NCBI RefSeq assembly: GCF_902459655.1
Contig: NZ_CABPSB010000021.1
Coordinates: 1 to 64,000, forward strand
From: Pandoraea anhela
GTDB taxonomy: Bacteria; Pseudomonadota; Gammaproteobacteria; Burkholderiales; Burkholderiaceae
Reading direction: 5' to 3'
Length of the DNA stretch: 64,000 nt
The translations under genes were made by a program, and so were the position numbers. The notes beneath the pieces are model-generated. The model saw only the letters and a program-made list of their open reading frames with translations. It did no database searches and was not told the origin of the DNA. This document shows positions 46,401-55,047 of this stretch, piece after piece; the stretch's first letter is position 1, and the number at the start of each line of letters is the position of its first letter.

Positions 46401-49400
46401 ACCCAGACACCGGTCGTCGACGTGCTCAGATTGCCCTTATCGTCTTTCGCCTGCGCCACCAGCGTGATTTCGCCGGGCTGCGAGAGCGAGACATCGCAAG
46501 ACAACTGGCCGCGCTCGTCCGTCTTGCCGCTACAGACCGTGCCGAGATCCTTCACTTCCGTGCGATTGTCGTAGGCGTAGAAACCGCCCACCATGCGCTT
46601 GCGGCTGCTGGTCGTGATGCGAGCCTCGGCACGCACCTCCATCGCCACGCCGGACTTGGGCTTGCCTTGCAAATCGAGCGCCAGCGCCTTGACCGGCAAC
46701 TTGTTGGTCACCGACACCCAGCTTTCGCTGCGCACGCCGGTGATCACATTGGCCGGCCACAGCGTCGCGTTGCCGCGAAGCGTCTGAATTTCGCCGTTCG
46801 GATCGGCGAAGCTGGCCTCCAGCACCAGATCGCTAGGACGATCCACCTTCGGTAAATCCTTGAGCGTCAGACTGCCCGCGCCATTTCGATCGAGCACCAG
46901 CCGCTGCTTGTCCGCCACGAGCTTTTGATCGCTCGATCCCGAACTCTCGTCACTGCCCTGATCCTCGTCGTCCGGTCCGGCGCCTGCCGAAGGCGGACGA
47001 TACGGCGTGAAGCTGAAATCGTCGTAGCCGTCGAACGTCAGATCGCGCACCCGCATGAGCGCCGACACCCGCACGGGCAAATTGCCGGCAGGACCGCCGG
47101 CGACATAATTCACCTGCACGTTCACCGGTGCTTCCGTCTTGTTGATCAGCGGCGACTTGGCAGCGTCGCGTACACCGATCGCGCCGGCCAGCACCGGCAG
47201 ACGGAACGCCTCGACGCGGAAATGCCCCGCATCGAGCGATTGCGGATAGGTCTTCGGCCGTGAATCGCTGTCCGTGTAATCCAGCGTCACCGCATACTGT
47301 CCAAGCTTTGCGCCTTGCGGAATCTGGAAGGTGTTCTCGGCCAACCGGCCGTTACGCCACGTGATGGGCTGGGTGTAGGTCTGCCCCGAGCCCTCGTGCG
47401 TTATCGTCAGTTGCGAGGGCAGACTTGCCGGCAACGCCAGCCCCTGCATCGTCTCCTGACGAATGAAGTGCTTCATCGAGACCGTTTCGCCAACGCGGAA
47501 CAGCATGCGGTCGAAGACAGTCTGCGCGCGAACGGTCGGGGAATTTCCGCCATCGGTGGGCACATGGAAACGCCACGGCTCGATACCGCGATCCCAATCG
47601 GACGACACGAACGCCATATCCGGATCGTTGCCCTGCGTGCGCGCGACCACGAAATACCCGGAGCGCCCCGTCTTCTGGCAATACCGGTAACGTTCGAGCG
47701 CCTTATCGATCTTCGCCACTCCCGTCTTGTCGGTCACGGCGGTCGCGACTTCACTGCCGTCGCAGTCGAGCACGCGGACCTTGGCGTTGGCGACGGGTTG
47801 CCCTTTGTCGAGCGTCGTGACCCATGCCACCGCATTCTCACGCCCCATCTTGAAGTGCACGCCGAGATTGGTGACGAGCACCGTGGTGCGCACATACATC
47901 GGCAACGACTTGCCCAGCAGCGCCGCCCCGAGCGATGGCGACGCGAGTTCCACGACGTAGAATCCCGGCTTCTGGAACGGAATGCCCACGACCTCGAACG
48001 GACGCGGGTCCTTTTCCTTCGGCACCGGCAACGTGAGCGCCTGAACGCCTTGCAAACCGGAGAGCAACGACAGGCTTCGCGTGTCGTAACGCGTGACCTT
48101 GTCTTCGACGATGACCGCCGCGTTGGGTCCGAACGTCTCCTTCGCCGCTGGCCCCGTCAGAATCGACGGCATTTCCTGCGCGATCTGCTTGCGCGTCATC
48201 GTGGTTTCGTCGAAGCGCCTTACGCGCGACATCCACGTCAGCACCTCGGCGTCATCGTCCACACGCAACTGCAACGTGCGTCCATTCGCCGCCTCACCCG
48301 CCACGCCGAGCCCGCTGATTTGAAGCGCCGGTTCGACCTTGCGCAGCGTGACCGGCAACATCGGCGGCATCCCCGGCTCGGCAAAGCGCTCGACGATGCC
48401 GAACGGCGCCGCAGCGAATTTGGCCAGCGGCGGCATTGTCGCCGTCTTGGTCTTGAGCGGGAATTCACTGGCGTTATCGAGCGCACGACCACTGTCGTCC
48501 GTAAAACCCTTGGGCAGCGTAAGCGTCAGGTCGGCCTTCTCGGGGAACGGCGCTTCGAATGTGACATCGGTCACGCTCGACGCGCGATCCGAATCCGCGA
48601 ACTTCGGGGCGCGCTCAGTCCCCGCACCCTCGAGACGAATTTTCGCCACGACATCGCGCGCGACAGGAGCATTGAACGACAGACGCATCGGACGCAGCGG
48701 CGTGCACGGCACGTTGGCGTTCTCACGCTCGCAACTGAAGCTCGCGGTGAACGGCTCGCGAACGTCGTATTCGAAACGACGCGCCTGCCTGGTCGGCACC
48801 CCCGACGGCGTCGCGATACCCGCGCCCCAGACCAGGTGCATCTTCGCACCAGCGGCGAGCGTGCGATTGCATTGCAGCATCACGACACGCGCCGACGACT
48901 TGTCGAGATTGAATCGCTTGAGCAGCGCGGCGCGCGTATCGCCCTCAATCCACTTCACGCCGATGCGTTCACCGACCCCTTCGGTCTCGCACCACGCGTT
49001 CCGACGCACGCTATCAGGCGTGGCAGCGCCATTGAGCGTCAGAATGAATATCTGGTTTTCGTCGATGGGACCATACGACGGGCGGATAGACGAGACGGCC
49101 GGGCCGCCGGTGTTGAAGGCGTACTTCGTGGTACCGGAAAGCGCGGTGCCCGAGACGGCGGTAAGCCCGCTGCGCATCTCGACGGAGCACTTCGCTCCCG
49201 GTGGCAGTGCGTCCTTGAAGTCGTAGACCCAGATCTTGGGTTCGAGCCAATGGCCGTCTCCCGTCACCGACGCCTCGGCGCATCGCACCGTCGCAGGCGC
49301 CGTCGCACGAGGGTCGCCGGCCGGCACCATCGCTTCGTCGAACTTGACGACCACCTGATCGACGCCGGCGACCTCGCCCTGCGGGCTGACGCTCACGACG

Positions 49401-49498
49401 CGCGCGGCCTGCGCCGTCGACATCGCCGCCATTCCAAGACAAAGCGCCGCCCACGCCAACGGCGCAGCCGGCCAGACGCGTTGTGTTCGGCTATGCAT
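43475..49498 (-). CDS. Bacterial alpha-2-macroglobulin (YfhM-type)
   Basis: A 2007-residue periplasmic protease trap. A signal peptide (LAWAALCLGMAAMSTAQA, cut near residue 32) lacks the lipoprotein box of E. coli YfhM, so it is probably soluble. The chain has the MG1-type repeats, a bait region and the thioester motif CLEQ (C~1523 in YPYACLEQQASKALGL), and ends with the receptor-type domain (RIEYTVRLNNVGKFATPPTRVEAMY). Such proteins inhibit attacking proteases and are paired with PbpC, which repairs the wall; both genes are in this operon. Length exceeds the E. coli protein (~1650), mainly in the first half. Confidence 0.93.
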   Translation of the reverse strand: MHSRTQRVWPAAPLAWAALCLGMAAMSTAQAARVVSVSPQGEVAGVDQVVVKFDEAMVPAGDPRATAPATVRCAEASVTGDGHWLEPKIWVYDFKDALPPGAKCSVEMRSGLTAVSGTALSGTTKYAFNTGGPAVSSIRPSYGPIDENQIFILTLNGAATPDSVRRNAWCETEGVGERIGVKWIEGDTRAALLKRFNLDKSSARVVMLQCNRTLAAGAKMHLVWGAGIATPSGVPTRQARRFEYDVREPFTASFSCERENANVPCTPLRPMRLSFNAPVARDVVAKIRLEGAGTERAPKFADSDRASSVTDVTFEAPFPEKADLTLTLPKGFTDDSGRALDNASEFPLKTKTATMPPLAKFAAAPFGIVERFAEPGMPPMLPVTLRKVEPALQISGLGVAGEAANGRTLQLRVDDDAEVLTWMSRVRRFDETTMTRKQIAQEMPSILTGPAAKETFGPNAAVIVEDKVTRYDTRSLSLLSGLQGVQALTLPVPKEKDPRPFEVVGIPFQKPGFYVVELASPSLGAALLGKSLPMYVRTTVLVTNLGVHFKMGRENAVAWVTTLDKGQPVANAKVRVLDCDGSEVATAVTDKTGVAKIDKALERYRYCQKTGRSGYFVVARTQGNDPDMAFVSSDWDRGIEPWRFHVPTDGGNSPTVRAQTVFDRMLFRVGETVSMKHFIRQETMQGLALPASLPSQLTITHEGSGQTYTQPITWRNGRLAENTFQIPQGAKLGQYAVTLDYTDSDSRPKTYPQSLDAGHFRVEAFRLPVLAGAIGVRDAAKSPLINKTEAPVNVQVNYVAGGPAGNLPVRVSALMRVRDLTFDGYDDFSFTPYRPPSAGAGPDDEDQGSDESSGSSDQKLVADKQRLVLDRNGAGSLTLKDLPKVDRPSDLVLEASFADPNGEIQTLRGNATLWPANVITGVRSESWVSVTNKLPVKALALDLQGKPKSGVAMEVRAEARITTSSRKRMVGGFYAYDNRTEVKDLGTVCSGKTDERGQLSCDVSLSQPGEITLVAQAKDDKGNLSTSTTGVWVTGRGEVWFGGDNTDRMDVLPERRAYAPGETAKLQVRMPFRSATALVAIEREGVMQTRTMEISGKDPNISLKIDPAWGPNVYVSVLAVRGRIHEVPWYSFFQWGWKQPLEWFRAFWYEGREYQAPTGLVDLGKPAYRFGLTELRVGTAGQRLTVDVKPDAATYPVRGHAKVRIKVTQPDGKPMAAGAEVAVAAVDEALLELAPNTSWNLLDAMWQRRSYSVTTATAQMEIIGRRHYGRKAVPAGGGGGKSPTRELFDTLLLWQPRVVLDDKGEATVDVPLNDSLSSFRIVAVADDGKPGASAAQALGWFGTGTATIRSTQDLQLISGLPPLVREGDNYRAQFTVRNTTQHAMQVQLTARATQLTLAPQRVDVPAGESREVAWEVTAPTGLADTRAQRVLWEVSAQAPAAGGAPAASDAIKVGQDIQPSLPASVQQSVLMQVEGSLTLPMAPPAGAVADSTGKLRGGVRINMQPRLSQGLPGVKRWFELYPYACLEQQASKALGLRDTAQWKRVMGTLPSYLDEDGLASYFPPQEGFANQGSDTLTAYLLAVSHEAKALDPAYGLPDDALARMQDGLTAFVEGRLTRRFWAPRDDLTIRQLNAIEALSRYGRANARMLSALTIAPNDWPTSAVIDWYAILQRLPDAPQRAERMAQAEQILRARLSYQGTRVGFSTQGSDGLWWLMVGPETNAARLALLMNANPAWKDEMPRLVIGLLGLQSRGAWSTTTANVWGGLAVDRFSARFERDTPSGQTSIQWQRDNQTSGGVQSVDWDKLKAGTLPPTVSLPWLTNAAAGTDNGRDVLRLEQTGAGKPWATIQSLAAVPLKAPFAAGYRVTRSVQVQDAAERSGDSFVRGAVLRVRLDIDAQADMRWVVVSDPLPGGATVLGGGLGRDSVIATQGEHRDGAMPAFEERAQDAYRAYYDYLPKGQHRIEYTVRLNNVGKFATPPTRVEAMYEPAMYGETPNAPVQVVPAKP

Positions 49499-49743
49499 GC
49501 CGGACTCCTCCCCAGGTTCTGGTCAGACGATTCTACTCCGCGATCCTTGGCATCTCGAACCGTTTCCCAACAGAACCGGGACGGAATTCGATGTTTGGGA
49601 TGCGCGCCCGGCATCGCTCGGAAATATCCGATCGATCCCCTCGGAATTCGTCTCAATCGTCGAGTCAATCACTGCATGATCGAAGCCGGGCCGGTGCCCT
49701 ATGTCACACTGGCGTCTTTCCGTAATCGCTGTGTGCGTCTGTC

Positions 49744-50259
49744 ATGTCCGTCGCCTTTCTCCATCCCAAGAAGAACGCACTGGTCTATCTGGTGAAGATT
49801 CTCAGCGGTTCGCTGATCGTGTGGTTCGGTCTGCGGGCCGCAGGCTTTCCCGAACCCTACTGGGCAATGATCTCGCTCATCATCGTGACGGAACCCGATC
49901 CGTTGCAGGCACGCACAAACTTCAAGGCACGCTCGATCAACACGATTACTGGGGCGATCGTGGCATGTATCGTCTTGCTGATGATGGGACCTGGGCTGGC
50001 CGCGATGCTCGTGGGAATCACGATCGCCACGCTGGCCGCGATGCTGGTGCAGAACTATCCGGCGAACTGGCGTCTCGGGCCGGCTACGGTGGTGATTCTG
50101 ATGTCGGCGGCGCTCAGCGGACAGGGACAGGGCCTGCACGAAGAACTGAGCCTCGCCATGCTGCGTGTGATCGAAGTGCTGGTCGGCTCCACCGTCGCGC
50201 TGATCCAGTCGCTGATCTACGGACGTTACGTGAAGCCCTGGCTGATGCCGGAGGACTGA
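49744..50259 (+). CDS. Small FUSC-like membrane protein
   Basis: A 171-residue protein with four hydrophobic segments. Segments such as YWAMISLIIVTEPDPLQARTNFKARSINTITGAIVA resemble the aromatic-acid exporter/FUSC family repeat, of which this would be just one membrane half without the cytosolic domain. In that family such proteins assist efflux of aromatic acids. It starts 245 bases upstream of and divergent from the alpha-2-macroglobulin gene. No clear partner is nearby. Confidence 0.75.
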   Translation: MSVAFLHPKKNALVYLVKILSGSLIVWFGLRAAGFPEPYWAMISLIIVTEPDPLQARTNFKARSINTITGAIVACIVLLMMGPGLAAMLVGITIATLAAMLVQNYPANWRLGPATVVILMSAALSGQGQGLHEELSLAMLRVIEVLVGSTVALIQSLIYGRYVKPWLMPED

Positions 50260-50338
50260 GGGGGCGCAACGGCCGAACGGCCGTCGTGTCGCGCACGGCG
50301 AGGCAACGAGGCAGCGAGGCGGCGAACGCCGCCTGCGC

Positions 50339-50833
50339 TCAGCGTTGCGCCGGCCGGTTGTTCGACAGATAGCTCAGCGGCAGCGCGTTGCTGCGCTTGA
50401 ACGCGCTCAGCACGATGTTCGAACGCACGTTCTCCACGCCCGGCACCTGCATCAGCCGTTTCATGACGAACGCCGATAGCGCGTTCAGATCCGGCACCAC
50501 GATTCTCAGCAAGTAGTCCGCCTCGCCGACAACCGCATGACATTCGAGCACCTCGGGCAGCAGATCGATTTCTGCCTGGAAACGCTCGATGACCTGATCG
50601 CCATGGTGCTGCAAACGCAGCGTCGTGAAAGCCGTCACCGCCAGACCCAATGCCTCGGGCCGCAACACCACGCGGTATCCCTCGATGACGCCTGCGGCTT
50701 CAAGCCGTTGCAGGCGTCGGCCGATCTGCGACGCCGACAACGCCACATGTTCCGCCAACTGGTGATGGGTGGCCCGTCCTTCCTTCTGCAAGGCGTCCAA
50801 CAGGGCCAAATCGAAGCTATCCAGATCAAGCAT
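50339..50833 (-). CDS. Lrp/AsnC-family regulator of phenylalanine hydroxylase
   Basis: A 164-residue regulator: helix-turn-helix at ~20-46 (THHQLAEHVALSASQIGRRLQRLEAAGVI) and a RAM effector domain with EVLECHAVVGEADYLLRIVVPD. The ATG at 50833 has GGAGA seven bases upstream. It is divergent from phhA with a 141-base spacer, so it probably activates phhA in response to phenylalanine or tyrosine, a role that PhhR fills in pseudomonads; the assignment is inferred from layout. Confidence 0.92.
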   Translation of the reverse strand: MLDLDSFDLALLDALQKEGRATHHQLAEHVALSASQIGRRLQRLEAAGVIEGYRVVLRPEALGLAVTAFTTLRLQHHGDQVIERFQAEIDLLPEVLECHAVVGEADYLLRIVVPDLNALSAFVMKRLMQVPGVENVRSNIVLSAFKRSNALPLSYLSNNRPAQR

Positions 50834-50848
50834 GACGATTCTCCGCAA

Positions 50849-50909
50849 TAAATCACATTTTTATGCGAAATTTATGCAAACGACTTTCACCACAGGCGCA
50901 TTATGCGCC
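50849..50909. promoter_or_regulatory. Divergent control region of phhA and its regulator
   Basis: AT-rich sequence carries a direct repeat, TTTATGCGAAA/TTTATGCAAA (50860-50880), and a palindrome GGCGCA-TTA-TGCGCC (50895-50909). Lrp-family proteins bind such clustered sites as octamers, so both are candidate operators. Confidence 0.5.
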
Positions 50910-50974
50910 CATTTCGCGGGCCATGCGCAATACACTTTCAATCATTGTCACCACTTGATTGAGACGTTCGTACC

Positions 50975-51820
50975 ATGTCCCTCACCGCCATGCTCCAGGA
51001 GCAATTCGACGCCGGTCTCGCGACCCGCCCCGATTTCACCATCGATCAACCCGTCGAGCGATACGGCGCGGTGGATCACGCGGTGTGGCAGCAACTCTAC
51101 GAACGTCAGACGGCGATGCTGCCGGGCCGTGTCTGCGATGCGTTCATGGACGGCATTCGCGCTCTCGACATGGACGCGCGTCGCGTGCCGGAGTTCGAAC
51201 GCCTGAACGAAAAACTGACGGCGGCCACCGGCTGGCAAGTCGTGGCGGTGCCCGGACTCGTGCCGGACGACGTCTTCTTCGACCACCTCGCCAACCGGCG
51301 CTTTCCTGCCACATGGTGGATGCGTCGGCCGGATCAGCTCGACTACCTCCAGGAACCCGACTGCTTCCACGACGTGTTCGGTCACGTGCCGCTACTCGTC
51401 AACCCGGTGTTCGCGGACTTCATGCAAGCCTACGGTAACGCCGGTAAGGTCGCGCAGTCGCTCGGCGCGTTGCCCTTGCTGGCACGTCTGTACTGGTACA
51501 CGGTCGAATTCGGTCTGATGCGCGACGGCGACGGCCTGCGCATCTACGGCGCGGGCATCGTCTCGAGCCGGGGCGAAACCGAATTCTCGCTGACGTCGCG
51601 CGCGCCGAACCGTATAGGTTTCTCTCTCGAACGTGTGCTGCGCACGCAATACCGCATCGACACCTTCCAGCAAACGTACTTCGTGATCGACGACTTTGCC
51701 CAGTTGTTCGACGCCATGCGCACCGATCTGCCGGCATTGTTCAAGGCGTTTGCCGAACAGCCGTCGTTCGAGGCCAACGCTCGCCGGCCCGAAGATACGC
51801 AAATTCTGCTGCCGGCATGA
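50975..51820 (+). CDS. phhA: Phenylalanine 4-monooxygenase
   Basis: A 281-residue iron- and tetrahydrobiopterin-dependent hydroxylase turning phenylalanine into tyrosine. The iron ligands are H132 and H137 in CFHDVFGHVP and E178 in YWYTVEFG. The ATG at 50975 gives the typical bacterial monomer length without a regulatory domain. The pterin-carbinolamine dehydratase gene follows after 310 bases. An Lrp-type gene is divergent. Confidence 0.97.
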   Translation: MSLTAMLQEQFDAGLATRPDFTIDQPVERYGAVDHAVWQQLYERQTAMLPGRVCDAFMDGIRALDMDARRVPEFERLNEKLTAATGWQVVAVPGLVPDDVFFDHLANRRFPATWWMRRPDQLDYLQEPDCFHDVFGHVPLLVNPVFADFMQAYGNAGKVAQSLGALPLLARLYWYTVEFGLMRDGDGLRIYGAGIVSSRGETEFSLTSRAPNRIGFSLERVLRTQYRIDTFQQTYFVIDDFAQLFDAMRTDLPALFKAFAEQPSFEANARRPEDTQILLPA

Positions 51821-52130
51821 TGGCACGGCCCGCAACCTTTCGGGCCGCGACCTCCAAAAACATTCATCAGCCTTGATCTGCGCCGCATTCGGCGGCGGCC
51901 GATTCCGATTTTTCAGATCTGGCGCGCGCAATCGGACAGCGCTGACACACATGCACTGCCCGCCTGTGGAACAATGCTCCGATGAGACGGCACCCAGCCG
52001 ACTCATCGGGCATTACGTCAGGAACCGCCGAGTCCGCTCACGGCCCTTGACGGGATCGTCACCGGCGCCGCGCTGGCATCGGTGACGCAGATACCGCCCG
52101 GCTTGCACTACATGCTTTGAAAGGAATGCC
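51821..52130. other. Spacer between phhA and the dehydratase gene
   Basis: 310 bases without a gene. GGCCCG and CGGGCC (about 51826-51847) form a modest hairpin without a T run just after phhA. The rest shows nothing I can interpret. Confidence 0.5.
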
Positions 52131-52436
52131 ATGACAACACGACTCTCATCCGAGGAACGCGCCACGCTGGCCGAAGTGCTGCCCGAGTGGCATCAGGTCG
52201 TCGGCCGCGATGCCATCCAGCGCAGTTTCACGTTTCACGACTTCAACGAAGCCTTCGGCTTCATGACACAAGTCGCGCTCAAAGCGGAAAAGATGGACCA
52301 TCATCCGGAGTGGTTCAACGTCTACAACCGTGTGGACATCACCCTCTCGACGCACGACGCCGAAGGTCTGACCGCACGCGACGTCAAGCTGGCGCTGGCC
52401 ATCGACCAGTTCGCCGGCGACCGAACGTCGCGCTGA
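52131..52436 (+). CDS. phhB: 4a-hydroxytetrahydrobiopterin dehydratase
   Basis: A 101-residue enzyme (pterin-4a-carbinolamine dehydratase) that regenerates the pterin cofactor of phenylalanine hydroxylase. The family core [31 protein letters not shown] holds the active-site histidines H(~63)-H(~64). AAGGAAT precedes the ATG. Position after phhA on the same strand supports the partnership. Confidence 0.96.
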   Translation: MTTRLSSEERATLAEVLPEWHQVVGRDAIQRSFTFHDFNEAFGFMTQVALKAEKMDHHPEWFNVYNRVDITLSTHDAEGLTARDVKLALAIDQFAGDRTSR

Positions 52437-52469
52437 TCCCTCCCGGCACGCCGTGCGTCACGCACATGC

Positions 52470-52922
52470 TCAGCGCTTCGGCGCGAGCAGCGTGCCGCGA
52501 CACGCTTTGCTGCCACAGTGGCAGGCGTATTCGCGTTTGAGTTTTGCGGTATAGCGGGCGTCGATCACCAGACCGTAATCGTAAAAAAGCTCTTCGCCCG
52601 CGTCGATATCGCGCATCGCATAGATGTAGACGCGCTCCCCCTCTTCTCGCGCCTCGCAGTTCGGCGAGCACGCGTGGTTGATCCAGCGGGCATTGTTGCC
52701 GTCGACTTTGCCGTCGATGCAGCGACCGTCTTCCAGGCTGAAATAAAAGGTGTGCGTCGGGTGCGCGGGATCGTGCGGATGGCGACGCAACGCCTCGCGC
52801 CACGAAATGATCTCGCCCTTGTACTCGATCACGCGATCCCCCTTCTTGAGACGCTTGACCGCATACACACCCTTTCCGTGCACGCCTGACTTCCTGACTT
52901 CGATTCTGCGCTTGGCTGCCAT
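52470..52922 (-). CDS. SET-domain lysine methyltransferase-like protein
   Basis: A 150-residue compact SET-domain protein. It shows GVHGKGVYAVKRLKKGDRVIEYKGEII at the start of the fold, the cofactor-binding pseudoknot motifs INHACSPNC (N82, H83) and GEELFYDYG (~110-117), and a post-SET cysteine cluster CHCGSKAC (C134, C136, C141) that binds zinc with the NC of the previous motif. All features for methyl transfer to lysine from S-adenosylmethionine appear intact. Bacterial SET proteins are often called transferred, but this type is widespread in betaproteobacteria. The target is unknown. Confidence 0.92.
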   Translation of the reverse strand: MAAKRRIEVRKSGVHGKGVYAVKRLKKGDRVIEYKGEIISWREALRRHPHDPAHPTHTFYFSLEDGRCIDGKVDGNNARWINHACSPNCEAREEGERVYIYAMRDIDAGEELFYDYGLVIDARYTAKLKREYACHCGSKACRGTLLAPKR

Positions 52923-53002
52923 CTCTATGCGATGAGGTTTCGTGGATGCAAAAAAGCGCAGTGTACAGGCACGCGACGGTCATGTGCGTGACAACTCCCG
53001 AC

Positions 53003-53036
53003 GAAAAAAAAACGTCACCCGGTCGCGGATGACGTT
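53003..53036 (-). terminator. Terminator after the Cys/His-tailed MarR gene
   Basis: On the minus strand AACGTCA...TGACGTT arms are followed by eight T residues, 60 bases beyond the stop. Confidence 0.9.
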
Positions 53037-53097
53037 CTCCCCCTGATTCGCGCCGCTCAGGCATGACGCCCGGGCACAGCGAACACCGGACCGACAC

Positions 53098-53739
53098 TCA
53101 GCTCTTGCTGTAGAGCTTCCAGACTTTGTTGCGCGTCGCGAGGTCGGTTTCAACGTGCGCATTGCAATCGAGCGCGAGTCGCGAATCGTCGAACGTGGTA
53201 TTGAAATGGTTGCAGTGGAACGAACCCTTGCCACGCGCGGCCGTCTCGAAGTGCTCGCACGTCAGACACATGCGCTGCTGCGGCATGTCCCCGCGGCTCT
53301 CCATCGTGGAGATGAGTTTGACGAGCATGCGGTAGAGCTGGGCCCGATCCTTCTCGCTGAGCAGATCGGCCGCCGTCGTCACGAAACTCGCCCATTGCGA
53401 CGCCCGCTTGGCGGATGTGCGGCCTTTCGCGGTCAGACGCAACGCCAGCGCACGACCGTCGTTGGCATCCCGTCGCTTTTCGACAAGTCCCTTGCTTTCG
53501 AGCGTACTCACGGCCTCGCTGACCGTGGCCGATGTCAGGGCGGCGTCCTCTGCAATCTCGCCCAATCGCATCGGCACGCCGCGCATGAGCAGGAGCGTGA
53601 GAATCTCACCCTGCGTCGGCGTCAATCCAGACAGTGCCGCGCCCTCCCAGGCGTGGCTCCGTAACGCGGTTCCCATGCGCAACAAGCCTGCCGTTACGCG
53701 CTTGGAGAGCGCTTCATCAAGTGGGGTCGGGGTAGCCAT
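53098..53739 (-). CDS. MarR-family regulator with Cys/His-rich C-terminal tail
   Basis: A 213-residue winged-helix regulator: residues ~30-140 have the MarR fold (IAEDAALTSATVSEAVSTLESKGLVEKRRDANDGRALALRLT). The ~65-residue tail carries C158, C161 and H163 (CLTCEH), H175, C176 and H178 (HCNH), then C192 and H195 (DCNAH), in a spacing that resembles a metal-binding site and is absent from ordinary MarR proteins. A metal or redox sensor is the natural guess. An inverted TTAG...CTAA (53748-53760) just upstream could be its operator. It stands alone next to the origin-like spacer. Confidence 0.87.
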   Translation of the reverse strand: MATPTPLDEALSKRVTAGLLRMGTALRSHAWEGAALSGLTPTQGEILTLLLMRGVPMRLGEIAEDAALTSATVSEAVSTLESKGLVEKRRDANDGRALALRLTAKGRTSAKRASQWASFVTTAADLLSEKDRAQLYRMLVKLISTMESRGDMPQQRMCLTCEHFETAARGKGSFHCNHFNTTFDDSRLALDCNAHVETDLATRNKVWKLYSKS

Positions 53740-54584
53740 GATTTTCGTTAGGATTTCTAAAAACTATACGTCGATAAAACAGCTTGTCAAATGAACTCAC
53801 GGGCGGTGCATCACACGTCTCTACCTTGTGCATCGTATATTTTGGCGCCCCGCCCGGGGGAAACCCTAAGCTACTTCCGTGTCGATACTCGACGGCGAGT
53901 CGCTGTTGAACACGCCGCCCCACCACGATTCCATTGTGTGTTCTGAGTTGAATTTTGGCGTATCAGTTCTTGTACTGATCTCCCAAATCCTACTCAGGAT
54001 GTTTACAAAATATTGGTGTCCTGCGCACTTGCGGAGCGAAGCATCGCACCGAAAAAATCATTTCGCATCCCATGCGAATTACACCGTTTGCTGAATTGGT
54101 GTAACGGGTTGCGGCACGCCCAAGCGCGTCGTACCCCGCACCAATTCTCAACTGTCCCGCGAAGCCTCATCAGACGTGGCTCACAGACTTGAGCGATGCA
54201 TTTTCCGAGCGCAGCGTCCCTATTACGTCCCCTAAGAAAATCTCTCGATATTCGAGACATGTGTGCGTTTCTCGCGACGCGACGAATGGCCGCAGACCGT
54301 CCTGCGTTTCGGACAGAACGCAAATGATTTGAAACACAACCGTCGGTCGTCAGTCGTCGAGGGTCGTGTTGTGCGGAAAAAAAGGGAAAGAACTGTTCGG
54401 CGGGTCCGCAGGCGAAGGCTTCGGGACACGCGAAGTGAGAAATTTGACGGTACGGACGATGTCGCTCGTTACGGTCAGCAAAACCAACATCATTCACTTC
54501 TTACACCACGTACGGCAGATCACACGAAAACAGCGTGGCGAGATTGTAGCCGTGAACCGGTCGGCCAAAGCGAGAACGTCAAAA

Positions 54585-54876
54585 TTATCCACAAAACCCC
54601 GTTTTCGGGGGTGTCTTGCACAATATTTAAGCGCCTGTGGATAACTTTCTGGATAACTTATCGAACTAGTTGTGCATGGGTTCGGGATAAGTCGCGAATG
54701 TTTCCACAGGGGCCAAAAACTGTTCAGAGTTGTTCTTCGGATACCCGCTGTTTTTCCATCCAGTTCTCATTCCGGCAACTTCCTGTTTACACAACGTTAA
54801 CTGTGGTTATCCACAGGAGTTGGCTGCCTTTGTTAACTACTACTATGTATACATACAGTAAACCTATTAAAACCTT
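54585..54876. other. DnaA-box cluster with AT-rich element (right origin candidate)
   Basis: Perfect boxes: TTATCCACA at 54585-54593, TGTGGATAA at 54636-54644 and TTATCCACA at 54807-54815. Near matches: TCTGGATAA at 54648-54656 and TTTCCACAG at 54701-54709. Two GTTAAC sequences surround the last box, which also lies in the palindrome CTGTGG-TTAT-CCACAG (54801-54816). The following 54830-54876 is very AT-rich (ACTACTATGTATACATACAG then TTAAAACC repeats), as expected of a DNA-unwinding element. This is the most oriC-like sequence in the window. Confidence 0.7.
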
Positions 54877-55047
54877 AAAACCTTGCTACGAGCGACGCGA
54901 AAACGGCAAAACGCTGTCGTCCCGAACAGTGGAAAACGCAGCGCTCGCGATGCGTCGGTTGTCCTGCTGAAGGCCCTCAGGCGGCAATTGCCCTGTGTTT
55001 TGCCTTCGATAGCGGCACAACGGGGAAGCGAATCCTGCGGTGTGCCG

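Noticed and set aside
51822-51837. Possible sigma-54 promoter (TGGCACG start) after phhA
   Set aside because: The -12 element TTGCA is missing at the right spacing, and it lies next to a stop codon with no gene requiring it.
54263-54970. 235-codon plus frame across the right origin-like cluster
   Set aside because: It spans DnaA boxes and AT-rich DNA, has no domain and a basic, non-protein-like composition.
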